A stretch of DNA of 64,000 nt from Streptomyces flavofungini (lineage in GTDB: Bacteria; Actinomycetota; Actinomycetes; Streptomycetales; Streptomycetaceae): assembly GCF_014650815.1 (NCBI RefSeq), contig NZ_BMVR01000022.1:1-64000 (forward strand), written 5' to 3'. Numbering within the stretch: position 1 is the stretch's first letter; each line of letters begins with the position of its first letter. This document shows, piece after piece, positions 36,771-45,759 of this stretch. Position numbers and translations under genes: made by a program. Below the pieces are notes generated by a model. That model was not told the DNA's origin. It saw only the letters and a program-made list of their open reading frames with translations, and did no database searches.

Positions 36771-36773
36771 GCT
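36768..36773 (+). promoter_or_regulatory. -10 box overlapping the tetR stop codon
   Basis: TAGGCT begins with the TAG stop of tetR and ends 6 nt before the ATG at 36780, which has no Shine-Dalgarno. A leaderless second promoter inside the tetR end is likely. Confidence 0.45.
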
Positions 36774-36779
36774 CCCCCC

Positions 36780-37577
36780 ATGCCACCGGCCAAGAAGCGC
36801 ACCCGCAACTACGACCCGACCAAGATCCGCGCCGCCGTGCTCGCCCAGTTCACCACGGTGCGCGCGGCCGTCGCGGGCCTGACCCCGGAGCAACTGGCCG
36901 CGCCCACCCGGCTCGGCGACTGGACCGTGCGCGAACTGGCCGCCCACCTCACGATGGTGCTCGGCTCCGTCGCCCGCTATCTGGACGCGCCCGAGCCGGA
37001 CAAGATCGAAGTGCCGCTCCAGGACTGGCCGTTCCGGATGTCGTCGGCGGCGGGCCGGGGCGACGAGGACGTGCACGCCATCGTCGACGCGGGCACCGGT
37101 CTTGACGGACTGTTCGCGCACGCCCTCGACCGGCTCGCGGAGACCCTCCCCGGCGCCGCCGACACCCGCCTCGTGCCGTCCCGGTTCGGCGGCATGACCC
37201 TGGCCGACTTCATGGTCACCCGCACCGTCGAACTGGTCGTCCACACCGACGACTTGAACGACGCCCTGCCCGGTCTCGACGTCCCGTACGACCGCCAGGC
37301 CCTCGCCGCCTGCACCCGGCTGCTCGCCGACGCGCTCGCCACGAAGGCGCCCGGCGGCTCGGTGGAGGTCCGTGTTCCGCCGTACGCCGTGGTCCAGTGC
37401 GTCCAGGGCCCCCGGCACACCCGCGGCACCCCGCCGAACGTCGTCGAGACCGACCCGCTGACCTGGATCAGGCTGGCCACGGGCCGGACGACCTGGGCGG
37501 CGGCCCGGGCGGCGGCGCAGGTCAGCGCGAGCGGTGAACGGGCGGACCTGGGCGGGCTGCTGCCGATCATGTCGTGA
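36780..37577 (+). CDS. Maleylpyruvate isomerase N-terminal / DinB-like metal-binding protein
   Basis: The 265-aa protein matches the actinobacterial TIGR03083-type family. An N-terminal four-helix bundle contains LGDWTVRELAAHLTMVL near residue 55 and ADFMVTRTVELVVHTDDL near 160; both histidines are candidate metal ligands. An SCP2-like C-terminal part follows. Relatives are mycothiol-dependent isomerases and transferases, so a mycothiol-linked reaction is possible, but no substrate can be named. It follows tetR closely. Confidence 0.82.
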   Translation: MPPAKKRTRNYDPTKIRAAVLAQFTTVRAAVAGLTPEQLAAPTRLGDWTVRELAAHLTMVLGSVARYLDAPEPDKIEVPLQDWPFRMSSAAGRGDEDVHAIVDAGTGLDGLFAHALDRLAETLPGAADTRLVPSRFGGMTLADFMVTRTVELVVHTDDLNDALPGLDVPYDRQALAACTRLLADALATKAPGGSVEVRVPPYAVVQCVQGPRHTRGTPPNVVETDPLTWIRLATGRTTWAAARAAAQVSASGERADLGGLLPIMS

Positions 37578-37676
37578 CCGGTGGGGCGCGTGTGCCGTGA
37601 CCACCGGCGGGACCCGGGCGTCGTGCGCCGGTGCGCGCGAAGGGAACCGGACCCGGAGCCGCCCCGTCACAATGAC

Positions 37677-38513
37677 ATGTACAAGCAGCGTGTGACCCAG
37701 ACCCTCACCGTCCTCGCCGCCGCCGGGCTGCTCGCGGCCTGCGGCTCTGAGTCCGGCTCCGGCGACGGCGGCTCCGACAAGGCAGGCGCGGGCAACGCCG
37801 GTTCCGGCAAGGGCGGCTCGGCATCGTCCCTCACCGGTGTCCGCTGGAACGTCGACAGCCTCACGGTCGACGGCAAGAAGAAGTCGGCCCCGAACGGCGC
37901 CTATGTGAAGTTCGGCGGCAAGGGCTCCGCCGGCGGCAACTTCGGCTGCAACGGCTACGGCGCCAAGGTGTCCGTCAAGGGCGACACCGTCGACTTCGAG
38001 CCCGGCCCGCACACCGAGATCGCCTGCGACGCGCTCGACTTCGAGAAGAGCCTGGCCCGCGCCATGGACGGCAAGCTCAAGGCCGACGTGGACGACGAAC
38101 GCCTGACGCTCACCACGGCCGGGGGCGACCGCATCGCGCTCAGCGCCGAGGCCGGGGCGCCGCTGAAGGGCACCGAGTGGACGGTGACCTCCGTCGGGAC
38201 CGGATCCACGTCGACGTCCCTGCCCAAGGCCCTGAACGACAAGATCAAGCTGACCTTCACCAAGGACGGCAAGGTCCGCGGCAACCTCGGCTGCAACGAC
38301 GTCTCCGCCGCCGCGACCGCCGCCGACGGCAAGATCGCCCTCGGCCAGCCGCGCGCCACCCGCAAGATGTGCCCCGGCGACGTCATGCCCACCGAACGCG
38401 CCCTCATGAAGCTCTTCGGCGGCAAGGCCGGGTACGAACTGGACCACCGCACCCTCACCCTGACCGCCCCCGACGGCAAGACGACGGCAAAGGCCCAGGC
38501 CCCGGCGGCCTGA
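37677..38513 (+). CDS. META-domain lipoprotein
   Basis: The ATG at 37677 (MYKQRVTQTLTVLAAAGLLA) starts a lipoprotein signal peptide with lipobox LAAC; the mature Cys is near residue 22. A Gly/Ser-rich linker follows. Then two META/HslJ-like domains occur, each with FGCNGYG or LGCNDVS preceded by a strand: VRWNVDSLTVDGKKK ... FGCNGYGAKVS and TEWTVTSVGTG ... GNLGCNDVSA. The protein has 278 aa and sits on the outer face of the membrane. META proteins are linked to heat or drug tolerance in some bacteria; here the function is inferred only. Confidence 0.88.
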   Translation: MYKQRVTQTLTVLAAAGLLAACGSESGSGDGGSDKAGAGNAGSGKGGSASSLTGVRWNVDSLTVDGKKKSAPNGAYVKFGGKGSAGGNFGCNGYGAKVSVKGDTVDFEPGPHTEIACDALDFEKSLARAMDGKLKADVDDERLTLTTAGGDRIALSAEAGAPLKGTEWTVTSVGTGSTSTSLPKALNDKIKLTFTKDGKVRGNLGCNDVSAAATAADGKIALGQPRATRKMCPGDVMPTERALMKLFGGKAGYELDHRTLTLTAPDGKTTAKAQAPAA

Positions 38514-38803
38514 CCGGGCGGGACGGCCGCGCAGCCGCCGATGCCCCCGGCAAACGGGATGATTCGGGCTCGTAGGAAGACACGAAGCGCCTCTGGACGC
38601 GGCGCGGCGAAGAAGAGCGGGAAGGGGGAACTCAGGCCGCGCGCGGACAGAGGGCGCTTGCTGTGCGGAGCAGATCGAGGCCTTCGTAGGATCGCAGCAA
38701 GGGCCGCTTTGCGCGGGGTCCGCGACAGGAGCGCGCTTACGTTCCGTACCGGCTCCGTATCCCCAATTCGGACCAGTGGTCGATCTCGCCTACACTCGGT
38801 GGC
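38514..38803. other. 290-bp region before purF with a leaderless promoter
   Basis: Apart from the purF promoter it holds no recognised feature. TTCGGA at 38767-38772 and TACACT at 38791-38796 (18-bp spacer) form the promoter, and the GTG start follows 7 nt later, so purF mRNA is probably leaderless. Frames across the rest show no conserved protein. Confidence 0.55.
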
Positions 38804-40330
38804 GTGCCACGTGGTGACGGTCGACTCAATCACGATCTGCTCCCCGGCGAGAAAGGCCCCCAGGACGCTTGTGGCGTCTTCGGTGTCTGGGCTCCGGGTG
38901 AAGAGGTCGCAAAGCTCACGTACTTCGGGCTCTACGCCCTCCAGCATCGGGGCCAGGAATCCGCGGGAATCGCGGTCAGCAACGGCTCCCAGATCCTCGT
39001 CTTCAAGGACATGGGACTCGTGTCCCAGGTCTTCGACGAGACCTCGCTCAGTTCTCTCCAGGGACACATCGCGGTCGGTCACGCCCGCTACTCCACCACC
39101 GGAGCGTCCGTCTGGGAGAACGCCCAGCCCACCTTCCGCGCCACGGCCCACGGCTCCATCGCCCTCGGCCACAACGGCAACCTCGTCAACACGGCCCAGC
39201 TCGCCGAGATGGTCGCCGACCTCCCCAAGCAGGAGGGCCGCACCACCCGGGTGGCGGCCACCAACGACACGGACCTGCTGACCGCCCTGCTCGCCGCGCA
39301 GACCGACGCGGACGGCAAGCCGATGACCATAGAGGAAGCCGCCGCCGCGGTGCTTCCCCAGGTCCAGGGCGCCTTCAGCCTCGTCTTCATGGACGAGCAC
39401 ACGCTGTACGCGGCCCGCGACCCGCAGGGCATCCGCCCGCTGGTCCTCGGCCGCCTGGAGCGCGGCTGGGTCGTCGCGTCGGAGAGCGCCGCGCTCGACA
39501 TCTGCGGCGCCGCCTACGTCCGCGAGATCGAGCCGGGCGAGTTCGTCGCCATCGACGAGAACGGCCTGCGCACCTCCCGATTCGCGGAAGCGAAGCCCAA
39601 GGGCTGTGTCTTCGAGTACGTCTATCTGGCGCGCCCCGACACCGACATCGCGGGCCGCAACGTCTATCTCTCGCGCGTCGAGATGGGCCGCAAGCTCGCC
39701 AAGGAAGCCCCGGTCGAAGCCGACCTGGTGATAGCGACGCCGGAGTCCGGCACCCCCGCCGCCATCGGCTACGCGGAAGCCTCGGGCATCCCGTTCGGCG
39801 CCGGCCTGGTCAAGAACGCCTACGTCGGCCGGACCTTCATCCAGCCCTCGCAGACCATCCGCCAGCTCGGCATCCGGCTCAAGCTGAACCCCCTCAAGGA
39901 AGTCATCAAGGGCAAGAAGCTGGTGGTCGTCGACGACTCGATCGTCCGCGGCAACACCCAGCGCGCCCTGGTCAAGATGCTCCGCGAGGCCGGTGCCGCC
40001 GAGGTCCACATCCGGATCTCGTCGCCGCCCGTGAAGTGGCCGTGCTTCTTCGGCATCGACTTCGCCACCCGCGCCGAGCTCATCGCCAACGGCATGAGCA
40101 TCGAGGAGATCGGCACGTCGCTCGGCGCCGACTCGCTCTCCTACATCTCCATCGACGGCATGATCGAGGCCACCACCATCGACAAGCCGAACCTCTGCCG
40201 CGCCTGCTTCGACGGCGAGTACCCGATGGACCTGCCCGACCCCGAGCTGCTCGGCAAGCAGCTCCTGGAGACGGAGCTGGCGGCAGGCCCTGCCGCCACG
40301 GCCGCGGCCGACGCGATCCGTCGCCCGTAA
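38804..40330 (+). CDS. purF: Amidophosphoribosyltransferase
   Basis: The 508-aa enzyme makes phosphoribosylamine from PRPP and glutamine, the first committed purine step. The nucleophile is Cys23 in QDACGVFGVW after a propeptide that is normally cleaved. The PRPP loop is KKLVVVDDSIVRGNT near residue 370. Cysteines in KGCVFEYVY, KWPCFFGIDF and LCRACFDGEYP match the four ligands of the 4Fe-4S cluster of Bacillus-type PurF. purM follows after 35 nt, so the two form an operon. Confidence 0.97.
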   Translation: MPRGDGRLNHDLLPGEKGPQDACGVFGVWAPGEEVAKLTYFGLYALQHRGQESAGIAVSNGSQILVFKDMGLVSQVFDETSLSSLQGHIAVGHARYSTTGASVWENAQPTFRATAHGSIALGHNGNLVNTAQLAEMVADLPKQEGRTTRVAATNDTDLLTALLAAQTDADGKPMTIEEAAAAVLPQVQGAFSLVFMDEHTLYAARDPQGIRPLVLGRLERGWVVASESAALDICGAAYVREIEPGEFVAIDENGLRTSRFAEAKPKGCVFEYVYLARPDTDIAGRNVYLSRVEMGRKLAKEAPVEADLVIATPESGTPAAIGYAEASGIPFGAGLVKNAYVGRTFIQPSQTIRQLGIRLKLNPLKEVIKGKKLVVVDDSIVRGNTQRALVKMLREAGAAEVHIRISSPPVKWPCFFGIDFATRAELIANGMSIEEIGTSLGADSLSYISIDGMIEATTIDKPNLCRACFDGEYPMDLPDPELLGKQLLETELAAGPAATAAADAIRRP

Positions 40331-40365
40331 GCCCACGTAGTAACGACACGAAAGCTCTCACCCAC

Positions 40366-41466
40366 ATGTCTGCTGAGTCTTTTGAGGGTGCTCCGCACGC
40401 GGGCACTGGTGCCAGCTACGCAGCGGCAGGCGTAGACATCGAGGCGGGCGACCGAGCCGTCGAGCTCATGAAGGAGTGGGTCAAGAAGACCCAGCGCCCC
40501 GAGGTCGCGGGCCTCGGTGGCCTCGGCGGCTTCGCCGGGCTCTTCGACGCCTCCGCCCTCAAGCGCTTCGACCGCCCGCTGCTCGCCTCCGCCACGGACG
40601 GCGTCGGCACGAAGGTCGACCTCGCGCGCAAGCTCGGCGTGTACGACACGATCGGCCACGACCTCGTCGGCATGGTCGTCGACGACATCGTCGTGTGCGG
40701 TGCCGAGCCGCTGTTCATGACCGACTACATCTGCGTCGGCAAGGTCCACCCGGAGCGCGTCGCCGCGATCGTGAAGGGCATCGCCGAGGGCTGTGTCCTC
40801 GCGGGCTGCTCCCTCGTCGGCGGCGAGACCGCCGAACACCCGGGCCTGCTCGGCCCGGACGACTTCGACGTGGCGGGCGCGGGCACCGGCGTCGTGGAGG
40901 CCGACCGGGTCCTCGGCGCCGATCGCATCCGTAAGGGTGACGCGGTCATCGCCATGGCGTCGTCGGGTCTTCACTCCAACGGGTACTCGCTGGTGCGGCA
41001 CGTGGTCTTCGACCGCGCCGGGATGTCCCTGGAGCAGGAGGTCGAGGAGTTCGGCCGCACGCTCGGCGAGGAGCTCCTGGAGCCCACGAAGATCTACTCC
41101 CTGGACTGTCTGGCGCTGATCCGCACGGCCGAGGTGCACGCCTTCAGCCACGTCACCGGCGGCGGCCTCGCGGCGAACCTCGCCCGGGTCGTCCCCGAGG
41201 GCCTGCACGCCACCGTGGACCGCTCCACGTGGACGCCGGGCGCCGTCTTCGACCTGGTCGGCCGCGCCGGCCAGGTGGAGCGCCTGGAGCTGGAGAAGAC
41301 CCTGAACATGGGCGTCGGCATGATCGCCGTCGTGCCCCAGGAGTCGGCCGACGTGGCCCTCGCGACGCTCGCCGACCGCGGCGTGGACGCCTGGGTCGCG
41401 GGCGAGATCACCGACCGGGGCGAGCGCGCGAGCGGCGCCGAACTCACCGGCGACTACGCGAAGTAG
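40366..41466 (+). CDS. purM: AIR synthetase (phosphoribosylformylglycinamidine cyclo-ligase)
   Basis: The 366-aa protein has the PurM landmarks GTGASYAAAGVDIEAGDRAV near the start, LLASATDGVGTKVDLARKL near 75, VVDDIVVCGAEPLFMTDYI near 105, AGCSLVGGETAEHPG near 145 and HVTGGGLAANLARVVP near 260. It closes the imidazole ring in step 5 of purine synthesis. It is co-transcribed with purF and followed by a hairpin. Confidence 0.97.
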   Translation: MSAESFEGAPHAGTGASYAAAGVDIEAGDRAVELMKEWVKKTQRPEVAGLGGLGGFAGLFDASALKRFDRPLLASATDGVGTKVDLARKLGVYDTIGHDLVGMVVDDIVVCGAEPLFMTDYICVGKVHPERVAAIVKGIAEGCVLAGCSLVGGETAEHPGLLGPDDFDVAGAGTGVVEADRVLGADRIRKGDAVIAMASSGLHSNGYSLVRHVVFDRAGMSLEQEVEEFGRTLGEELLEPTKIYSLDCLALIRTAEVHAFSHVTGGGLAANLARVVPEGLHATVDRSTWTPGAVFDLVGRAGQVERLELEKTLNMGVGMIAVVPQESADVALATLADRGVDAWVAGEITDRGERASGAELTGDYAK

Positions 41467-41470
41467 CCGC

Positions 41471-41514
41471 CGCGGGCCCATGATCCACGCAGCTCTCGGG
41501 AGCGTGGGCCCGCG
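41471..41514. terminator. Hairpin between purM and the DUF3073 gene
   Basis: CGCGGGCCCA and TGGGCCCGCG form a 10-bp stem with a 24-nt loop, placed 5 nt after the purM stop and before the convergent gene end. Confidence 0.7.
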
Positions 41515-41637
41515 CGGTTTGCCGCGGACAGCACAAAACCCGGTCCGGCGGTGTTACCACCCCGGCCCGGGTGAAGTGCGGTCGCTGTCAGAACGGCGCG
41601 AGTGGCGCGAACTCAGCGATGTGCGGCTGCCGCGAGG

Positions 41638-41892
41638 TCAAGCGCCGCGGCGCTGCGACGAGGGACCGGACTGGTCGTCCTCGTCGTCCTCGTCGTCGTT
41701 GTACAGATCCGCGTACTGCGCGTACGGGTCGTCTTCCTCGTCCTCGTCCTCGAACGGCTCGCCATTCGGCGGCTGCTGCGAAGTCGAAGCGCCCAGCTCA
41801 TTGGCCAGACGCGACAGGTCAGTCCCGCCGCTGTTGTACTTCAGCTGGCGGGCGACCTTTGTCTGCTTGGCCTTGGCCCGGCCGCGCCCCAT
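41638..41892 (-). CDS. DUF3073 family small protein
   Basis: The ATG at 41892, inside MGRGRAKAKQTKVARQLKYN, gives 84 aa. The basic N-terminal 30 residues are highly conserved in actinobacteria. The C-terminal half is acidic (FEDEDEEDDPYAQYADLYND, then DDEDDEDDQ), giving a dipolar protein. An upstream in-frame ATG at 41949 exists but lacks conservation in my memory. Function unknown; a nucleic-acid or ribosome-linked role is only suggested by the charge pattern. Confidence 0.88.
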   Translation of the reverse strand: MGRGRAKAKQTKVARQLKYNSGGTDLSRLANELGASTSQQPPNGEPFEDEDEEDDPYAQYADLYNDDEDDEDDQSGPSSQRRGA

Positions 41893-42224
41893 GGCTCGAC
41901 CCCCTCGGTATCGGGGCTTCATGGCCCCAGAGTCTTGACACGCGTTCATGATCTAGAACGGACTCTCCTTGGAGAGACCGGTCCGTAGGGCTTCCACGGT
42001 ACCTGCTCCTGCGGCCATACGGTACGTCGCCCGCAGGACGCGCCTAGGCGCACGACTGGCAAGGTGCCCTTTCCTCGCTGGTCAGCTGCGATTTTAACCT
42101 CTTCTTGGCAGGCGACCCGCCGACGGGGGTGAGTCTTGTCTCCCGAGGGCGTCGGCGGGCCGTGATCCGGCGTCGAATCGGCTGCTGTGCGTAGGCGTTC
42201 CGGTTGCGTTCCGTCAGGGACGCG
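41893..42224. other. 332-bp intergenic region DUF3073 / vdh
   Basis: The vdh terminator is CCCGCCGACG paired with CGTCGGCGGG at 42116-42159. Toward DUF3073 the minus strand reads GAAGAGGTTAAAATCGCAG near 42090-42108, an AT-rich promoter-like segment. No additional gene is seen. Confidence 0.5.
42116..42159 (-). terminator. Terminator downstream of vdh
   Basis: A perfect 10-bp stem (CCCGCCGACG/CGTCGGCGGG) with a long 24-nt loop lies 66 nt past the vdh stop. Confidence 0.6.
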
Positions 42225-43307
42225 TCACGGGCGACGGGCCTCCGAGATCCGCTGCTCGGCGATCCGGTCGGCCGCCGCGGCCGGCGGAATCCCGTCCTGC
42301 TTCGCACGTGCGAATATGGCGAGCGTGGTGTCGAAGATCTTCGAGGCCTTCGCCTTGCACCGGTCGAAGTCGAAGCCGTGCAGCTCGTCGGCGACCTGGA
42401 TGACACCGCCCGCGTTGACCACGTAGTCGGGCGCGTAGAGGATCCCGCGGTCGGCGAGGTCCTTCTCGACGCCGGGGTGTTCGAGCTGGTTGTTGGCGGC
42501 GCCGCACACCACCTTCGCGGTGAGCCGCGGCACGGTCGTGTCGTTCAGGGCGCCGCCGAGCGCGCACGGGGCGTACACGTCCAGGCCCTCGGTGCGGATC
42601 AGGGTCTCGGTGTCGGCGACCGTGGTGACCTCGGGGTGCTTGCTGGTGATGCGGAGCAGCGAGTCCTCGCGCACATCCGTGATCACGACCTCGGCGCCGT
42701 CCGCGAGCAGGTGCTCCACGAGGATGTGGCCGACCTTGCCGACGCCCGCGACGCCGACCTTGCGGCCGCGCAGCGACGGGTCGCCCCAGGCGTGCTGGGC
42801 GGAGGCCCGCATGCCCTGGAAGACGCCGAAGGCGGTCAGGACCGAGGAGTCCCCGGCACCGCCGTGCTCCGGGGAGCGCCCGGTGGTCCAGCGGCACTCG
42901 CGCGCCACCACGTCCATGTCGGCGACGTACGTACCGACGTCGCAGGCCGTCACGTAGCGGCCGCCGAGGGAGGCCACGAAGCGGCCGTAGGCGAGCAGCA
43001 GCTCGTCGCTCTTGATCCGGTCCGGGTCACCGATGATGACCGCCTTGCCGCCGCCGTGGTCGAGCCCGGCCATGGCGTTCTTGTACGACATCCCGCGCGC
43101 GAGGTTCAGGGCGTCGGCGACGGCCGCTTCCTCGGTGGCGTACGGGTAGAAGCGCGTGCCGCCCAGGGCGGGGCCCAGGGCGGTGGAGTGGATGGCGATG
43201 ACGGCCTTGAGACCACTGGCGCGGTCCTGGCAGAGCACGACCTGCTCGTGGCCCCCCTGTTCCGAGTGGAACAGGGTGTGCAGGACGCCGTCGGTTACAT
43301 CGGTCAC
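42225..43307 (-). CDS. vdh: Valine dehydrogenase (branched-chain amino acid dehydrogenase)
   Basis: GGGAG lies 8 nt before GTG 43307, giving 360 aa; a longer frame to 43427 lacks conserved sequence. VLHTLFHSEQGGHEQVVLCQ opens the Glu/Leu/Phe/Val dehydrogenase fold. The catalytic Lys is in LDHGGGKAVIIGDP, with a second Lys in RGMSYKNAMAGL, and the NAD-binding loop is VAGVGKVGHILVEHLL. It deaminates L-valine, leucine and isoleucine, providing precursors for fatty acids and polyketides. In Streptomyces it is known to be regulated by nitrogen source; nothing in the sequence here shows how. Confidence 0.95.
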   Translation of the reverse strand: MTDVTDGVLHTLFHSEQGGHEQVVLCQDRASGLKAVIAIHSTALGPALGGTRFYPYATEEAAVADALNLARGMSYKNAMAGLDHGGGKAVIIGDPDRIKSDELLLAYGRFVASLGGRYVTACDVGTYVADMDVVARECRWTTGRSPEHGGAGDSSVLTAFGVFQGMRASAQHAWGDPSLRGRKVGVAGVGKVGHILVEHLLADGAEVVITDVREDSLLRITSKHPEVTTVADTETLIRTEGLDVYAPCALGGALNDTTVPRLTAKVVCGAANNQLEHPGVEKDLADRGILYAPDYVVNAGGVIQVADELHGFDFDRCKAKASKIFDTTLAIFARAKQDGIPPAAAADRIAEQRISEARRP

Positions 43308-43543
43308 GGTGGTGACTCCCGGTTGCGTAGCGGCGGTTGGGCGGGGTTCCCGTGCGGGTGGCGGGCCCCGTTTGCCATGAGGGTAGAGCCTCGTGGTGCC
43401 CGGGCGCCGCACGGTGGTCGGCATCACTATGTCCGGCCCCCGCGGGGGTCACTCTCCCGGGCTGCAGGACGGAGTACGGCACTGTTCGGCCATGGCACGA
43501 TTTGCAGTGTTTTCCAGTCGCTGCGCGGGGGAGGGGAGGAGCC

Positions 43544-44437
43544 GTGCCCAAGGTGTCCTCGGTGATCGTCCCGTACGCGTCGTACTTGCGTGTGTATGAG
43601 CCCCTGGCGGCCTTCCCGGAGCCCGAGCGCACCCACTGGGCGCGCTACGCCCGCCGCCGGGAGCGCCCCTCGTACCAGGACGAACTCCGTCGTTCCCTGG
43701 CCGACTTGGTGCCCACGCCGCCCGTCCCGGTGCCGGTGCACGAGAGCGGCGAGGCGTTCGTGGTGGAGACGGACGGCGTGGTGTGCGTGTGCCCCTGGCG
43801 CACCCGGCTGCGCGGCTGGCAGGCCCTCGGCGAGCTGAGCGGCCAGCTGCCCGCCCCGGTCCTGGACGCGGTCCTGCCGCCGGTGGTGCGCCGCCAGGCC
43901 ACCGCCGACTACGAGCAGTGGCTGGCCCGCAACCCCGACGCCCGCCCCTGGATCCGCACGGCGACCTGGCACGTGCCGCTGAACTGGTTCGTCCTGGTCA
44001 CGGACGAGGAGCGGCTGTACGAGCCCGCGTACGGCGAGGGCGACGCGGACGACGCGGCCGGTACGGGCGAGGAGCCGCCCGCCGGGGCCGGGGCGCCCGT
44101 CCTGCGGTACCGCACGCCCATGGTGCAGGCGCGGCGCCGGGTGGCACGCGGCCTGAAGGCGCTGCGGGACGCGATGGACGAGGGGCCGCTCATCGACGGC
44201 CTGGTGGACGTCGGGCGGTGGCTGGAGGAGTTCCACCCGCGCTCCCTGGTGGAGCTCGACTACGGCGGCCTGGTGCACGCGCTGCCGGACGAGCTGCTCG
44301 ACGAGGACCACTCGGCGGCCGACGTGGCGGCCGGGATCGAGGCGCTGCGGGCCGGCGACGGGGTGGGGGCCGGCGAGGCGTATGCGAGGCTCGTGGAGCG
44401 ATGGCGCGCGGTCCGGGAGCGGCAGTTCTCGAACTGA
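43544..44437 (+). CDS. Conserved hypothetical protein next to bldC
   Basis: GGAGGAG lies 2 nt before the GCC-GTG at 43544, giving 297 aa. VSSVIVPYASYLRVYEPLAA opens a protein conserved in this location in Streptomyces. It has VCPWRTRLRGWQALGELSGQ, WHVPLNWFVLVTDEERL and RRRVARGLKALRDAMDEGPL, mixed alpha/beta with no transmembrane helix or known catalytic motif. A short Gly/Glu-rich insertion lies near residue 170-185. Function unknown. Divergent from vdh. Confidence 0.8.
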   Translation: MPKVSSVIVPYASYLRVYEPLAAFPEPERTHWARYARRRERPSYQDELRRSLADLVPTPPVPVPVHESGEAFVVETDGVVCVCPWRTRLRGWQALGELSGQLPAPVLDAVLPPVVRRQATADYEQWLARNPDARPWIRTATWHVPLNWFVLVTDEERLYEPAYGEGDADDAAGTGEEPPAGAGAPVLRYRTPMVQARRRVARGLKALRDAMDEGPLIDGLVDVGRWLEEFHPRSLVELDYGGLVHALPDELLDEDHSAADVAAGIEALRAGDGVGAGEAYARLVERWRAVRERQFSN

Positions 44438-44926
44438 GGGCCGCGCGGACCTCCTGGCATGGAGAGCGCTTGTCCCGGTGACGGGACGTAGGTCCCGATC
44501 CGGGCCTTTGCCTCAAGCGTGATGGACCGCACTTAACTGACCCTTGCGCCGATCGGCCTTCCTCATGCCAAAATAGGACAAGGAGTCCGGACAGGACTCC
44601 TTCCGTTCAACTATGGGCGGAATACTCGGCATTGCGCGCTATGGGGGGTCTGTTGACTCCTGATCGCTCTGTGACTGATCGTCACTGTGGCGTGACTGTC
44701 CGCTATGGCATGGTCCATCGGCTTCCGTCGCTGATGGACACCTGGGAGGGCAATTCCATCGGTTTGGCCGACGCGGCTGGACGGATGGTGTAGTTGTAGT
44801 GCCGAGGACAAGCCGTTCGTCCTATAACCGACTCGACTCGCGTCCGCCATTTCGGGCAACGCGGGTCAAGGTGCAGAATTTAGAGGAATGAACCGAGAAG
44901 GTTCGGTTCTCCCGAGGAGGCCGCTC
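44438..44926. other. 489-bp region upstream of bldC
   Basis: A terminator hairpin AAGGAGTCC-GGACA-GGACTCCTT at 44580-44602 closes the previous gene. GTGAC-TGATC-GTCAC at 44671-44685 is a perfect inverted repeat, and GTGACTG recurs at 44692. TATAAC at 44823-44828 is a -10 candidate for bldC, giving a leader of about 90 nt that contains AACCGA-GAAGGT-TCGGTT (44891-44908), a hairpin just before the ribosome binding site. No gene is supported. Confidence 0.5.
44580..44602 (+). terminator. Terminator before the bldC region
   Basis: AAGGAGTCC and GGACTCCTT form a perfect 9-bp stem around GGACA, followed by CCGTTC. Confidence 0.7.
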
Positions 44927-45133
44927 ATGACCGCTCGCACCCCTGATGCCGAGCCGCTGCTGACCCCGGCTGAGGTCGCCACGATGTTCCGCGTCGACCC
45001 CAAGACGGTCACGCGCTGGGCCAAGGCTGGCAAGCTCACGTCGATTCGCACGCTCGGCGGACACCGCCGATACCGCGAGGCTGAGGTCCGCGCTCTGCTG
45101 GCGGGTATCCCCCAGCAGTGCAGCGAGGCCTGA
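44927..45133 (+). CDS. bldC: Developmental regulator BldC (MerR-like DNA-binding protein)
   Basis: GAGGAGG precedes the ATG at 44927 at 7 nt, giving the expected 68 aa; an upstream ATG at 44888 in frame would add 13 residues. The sequence LTPAEVATMFRVDPKTVTRWAKAGKL is the MerR-type helix-turn-helix, followed by the wing TLGGHRRYREAEVRALL. BldC binds direct repeats cooperatively and holds back entry into development. The C-terminus here reads PQQCSEA, with Cys where I remember Arg in S. coelicolor. Confidence 0.97.
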   Translation: MTARTPDAEPLLTPAEVATMFRVDPKTVTRWAKAGKLTSIRTLGGHRRYREAEVRALLAGIPQQCSEA

Positions 45134-45759
45134 GCACGGCGTTTGTGAACTAAGCAGCAATAAGCAGTACACATCGGACGATGAGTACGACCACTGCCAG
45201 GTCCCCCAACCTGGCCGTAACGTCCGACATATAGCTACACACGACACGGGACCCGCCCCAACGGGCCCCACGCCTGATCATTCTGGGTGCGTCGTAGATC
45301 GCGCTGGACTCCGCCGGGTCCAGCGCGATTTTTCATGTCCGGGTGGTCCGGGTGTCCGGGTGCCCGTCGGAAATGCCCGTCGGCCGCCCGGGTCCGCCCG
45401 CCGTTCGCCCGGTGTCCCTCGGGTGGCTGCGCGCTGTTGGGGGCCTCTGTGAGCCCTCCTGTTGATCCCTGAGGGACCGTGTCGGGCGGGTCGTGCGGGC
45501 ACGAGGTGTGTGCCGTCAAGGCGGCGCGTCAGGTGGTGCAATTGCACATATTAGATTGACCTGTTGTAGGGCAGGTGTAAGTTCCGGGGTTTCTAAAACT
45601 CGTTCGGTGACTACCGTCACACGAACCGCGGCTTGTTGCCCTTGCCGCCCGTGCGCTAGAGGAGGCGAAGCGCACCGGCACCCGGGACGAACCTTCGGAG
45701 AACACTCCCGCTCTCCGCTCAGCTTCCCACTCGGCGGGTGTCGCGCGCCTCGGCTTTGG
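45134..45759. other. 626-bp region downstream of bldC
   Basis: A nested hairpin lies at 45174-45227 (outer TCGGACG/CGTCCGA, inner GCCAGGT/ACCTGGC). A strong terminator follows at 45298. GTGCAATTGCAC at 45536-45547 is a perfect 12-bp palindrome. TTGACC (45556) and TAAGTT (45578) with a 16-bp spacer resemble a plus-strand promoter, although no plus-strand gene follows. ACCTG-N8-CAGGT lies inside this promoter. No conserved ORF was found, so an unannotated small RNA or peptide is possible. Confidence 0.45.
45298..45333 (+). terminator. Strong intrinsic terminator downstream of bldC
   Basis: ATCGCGCTGGAC and GTCCAGCGCGAT form a perfect 12-bp stem with an 8-nt loop and are followed by five T residues, rare for this genome. 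Confidence 0.92.
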
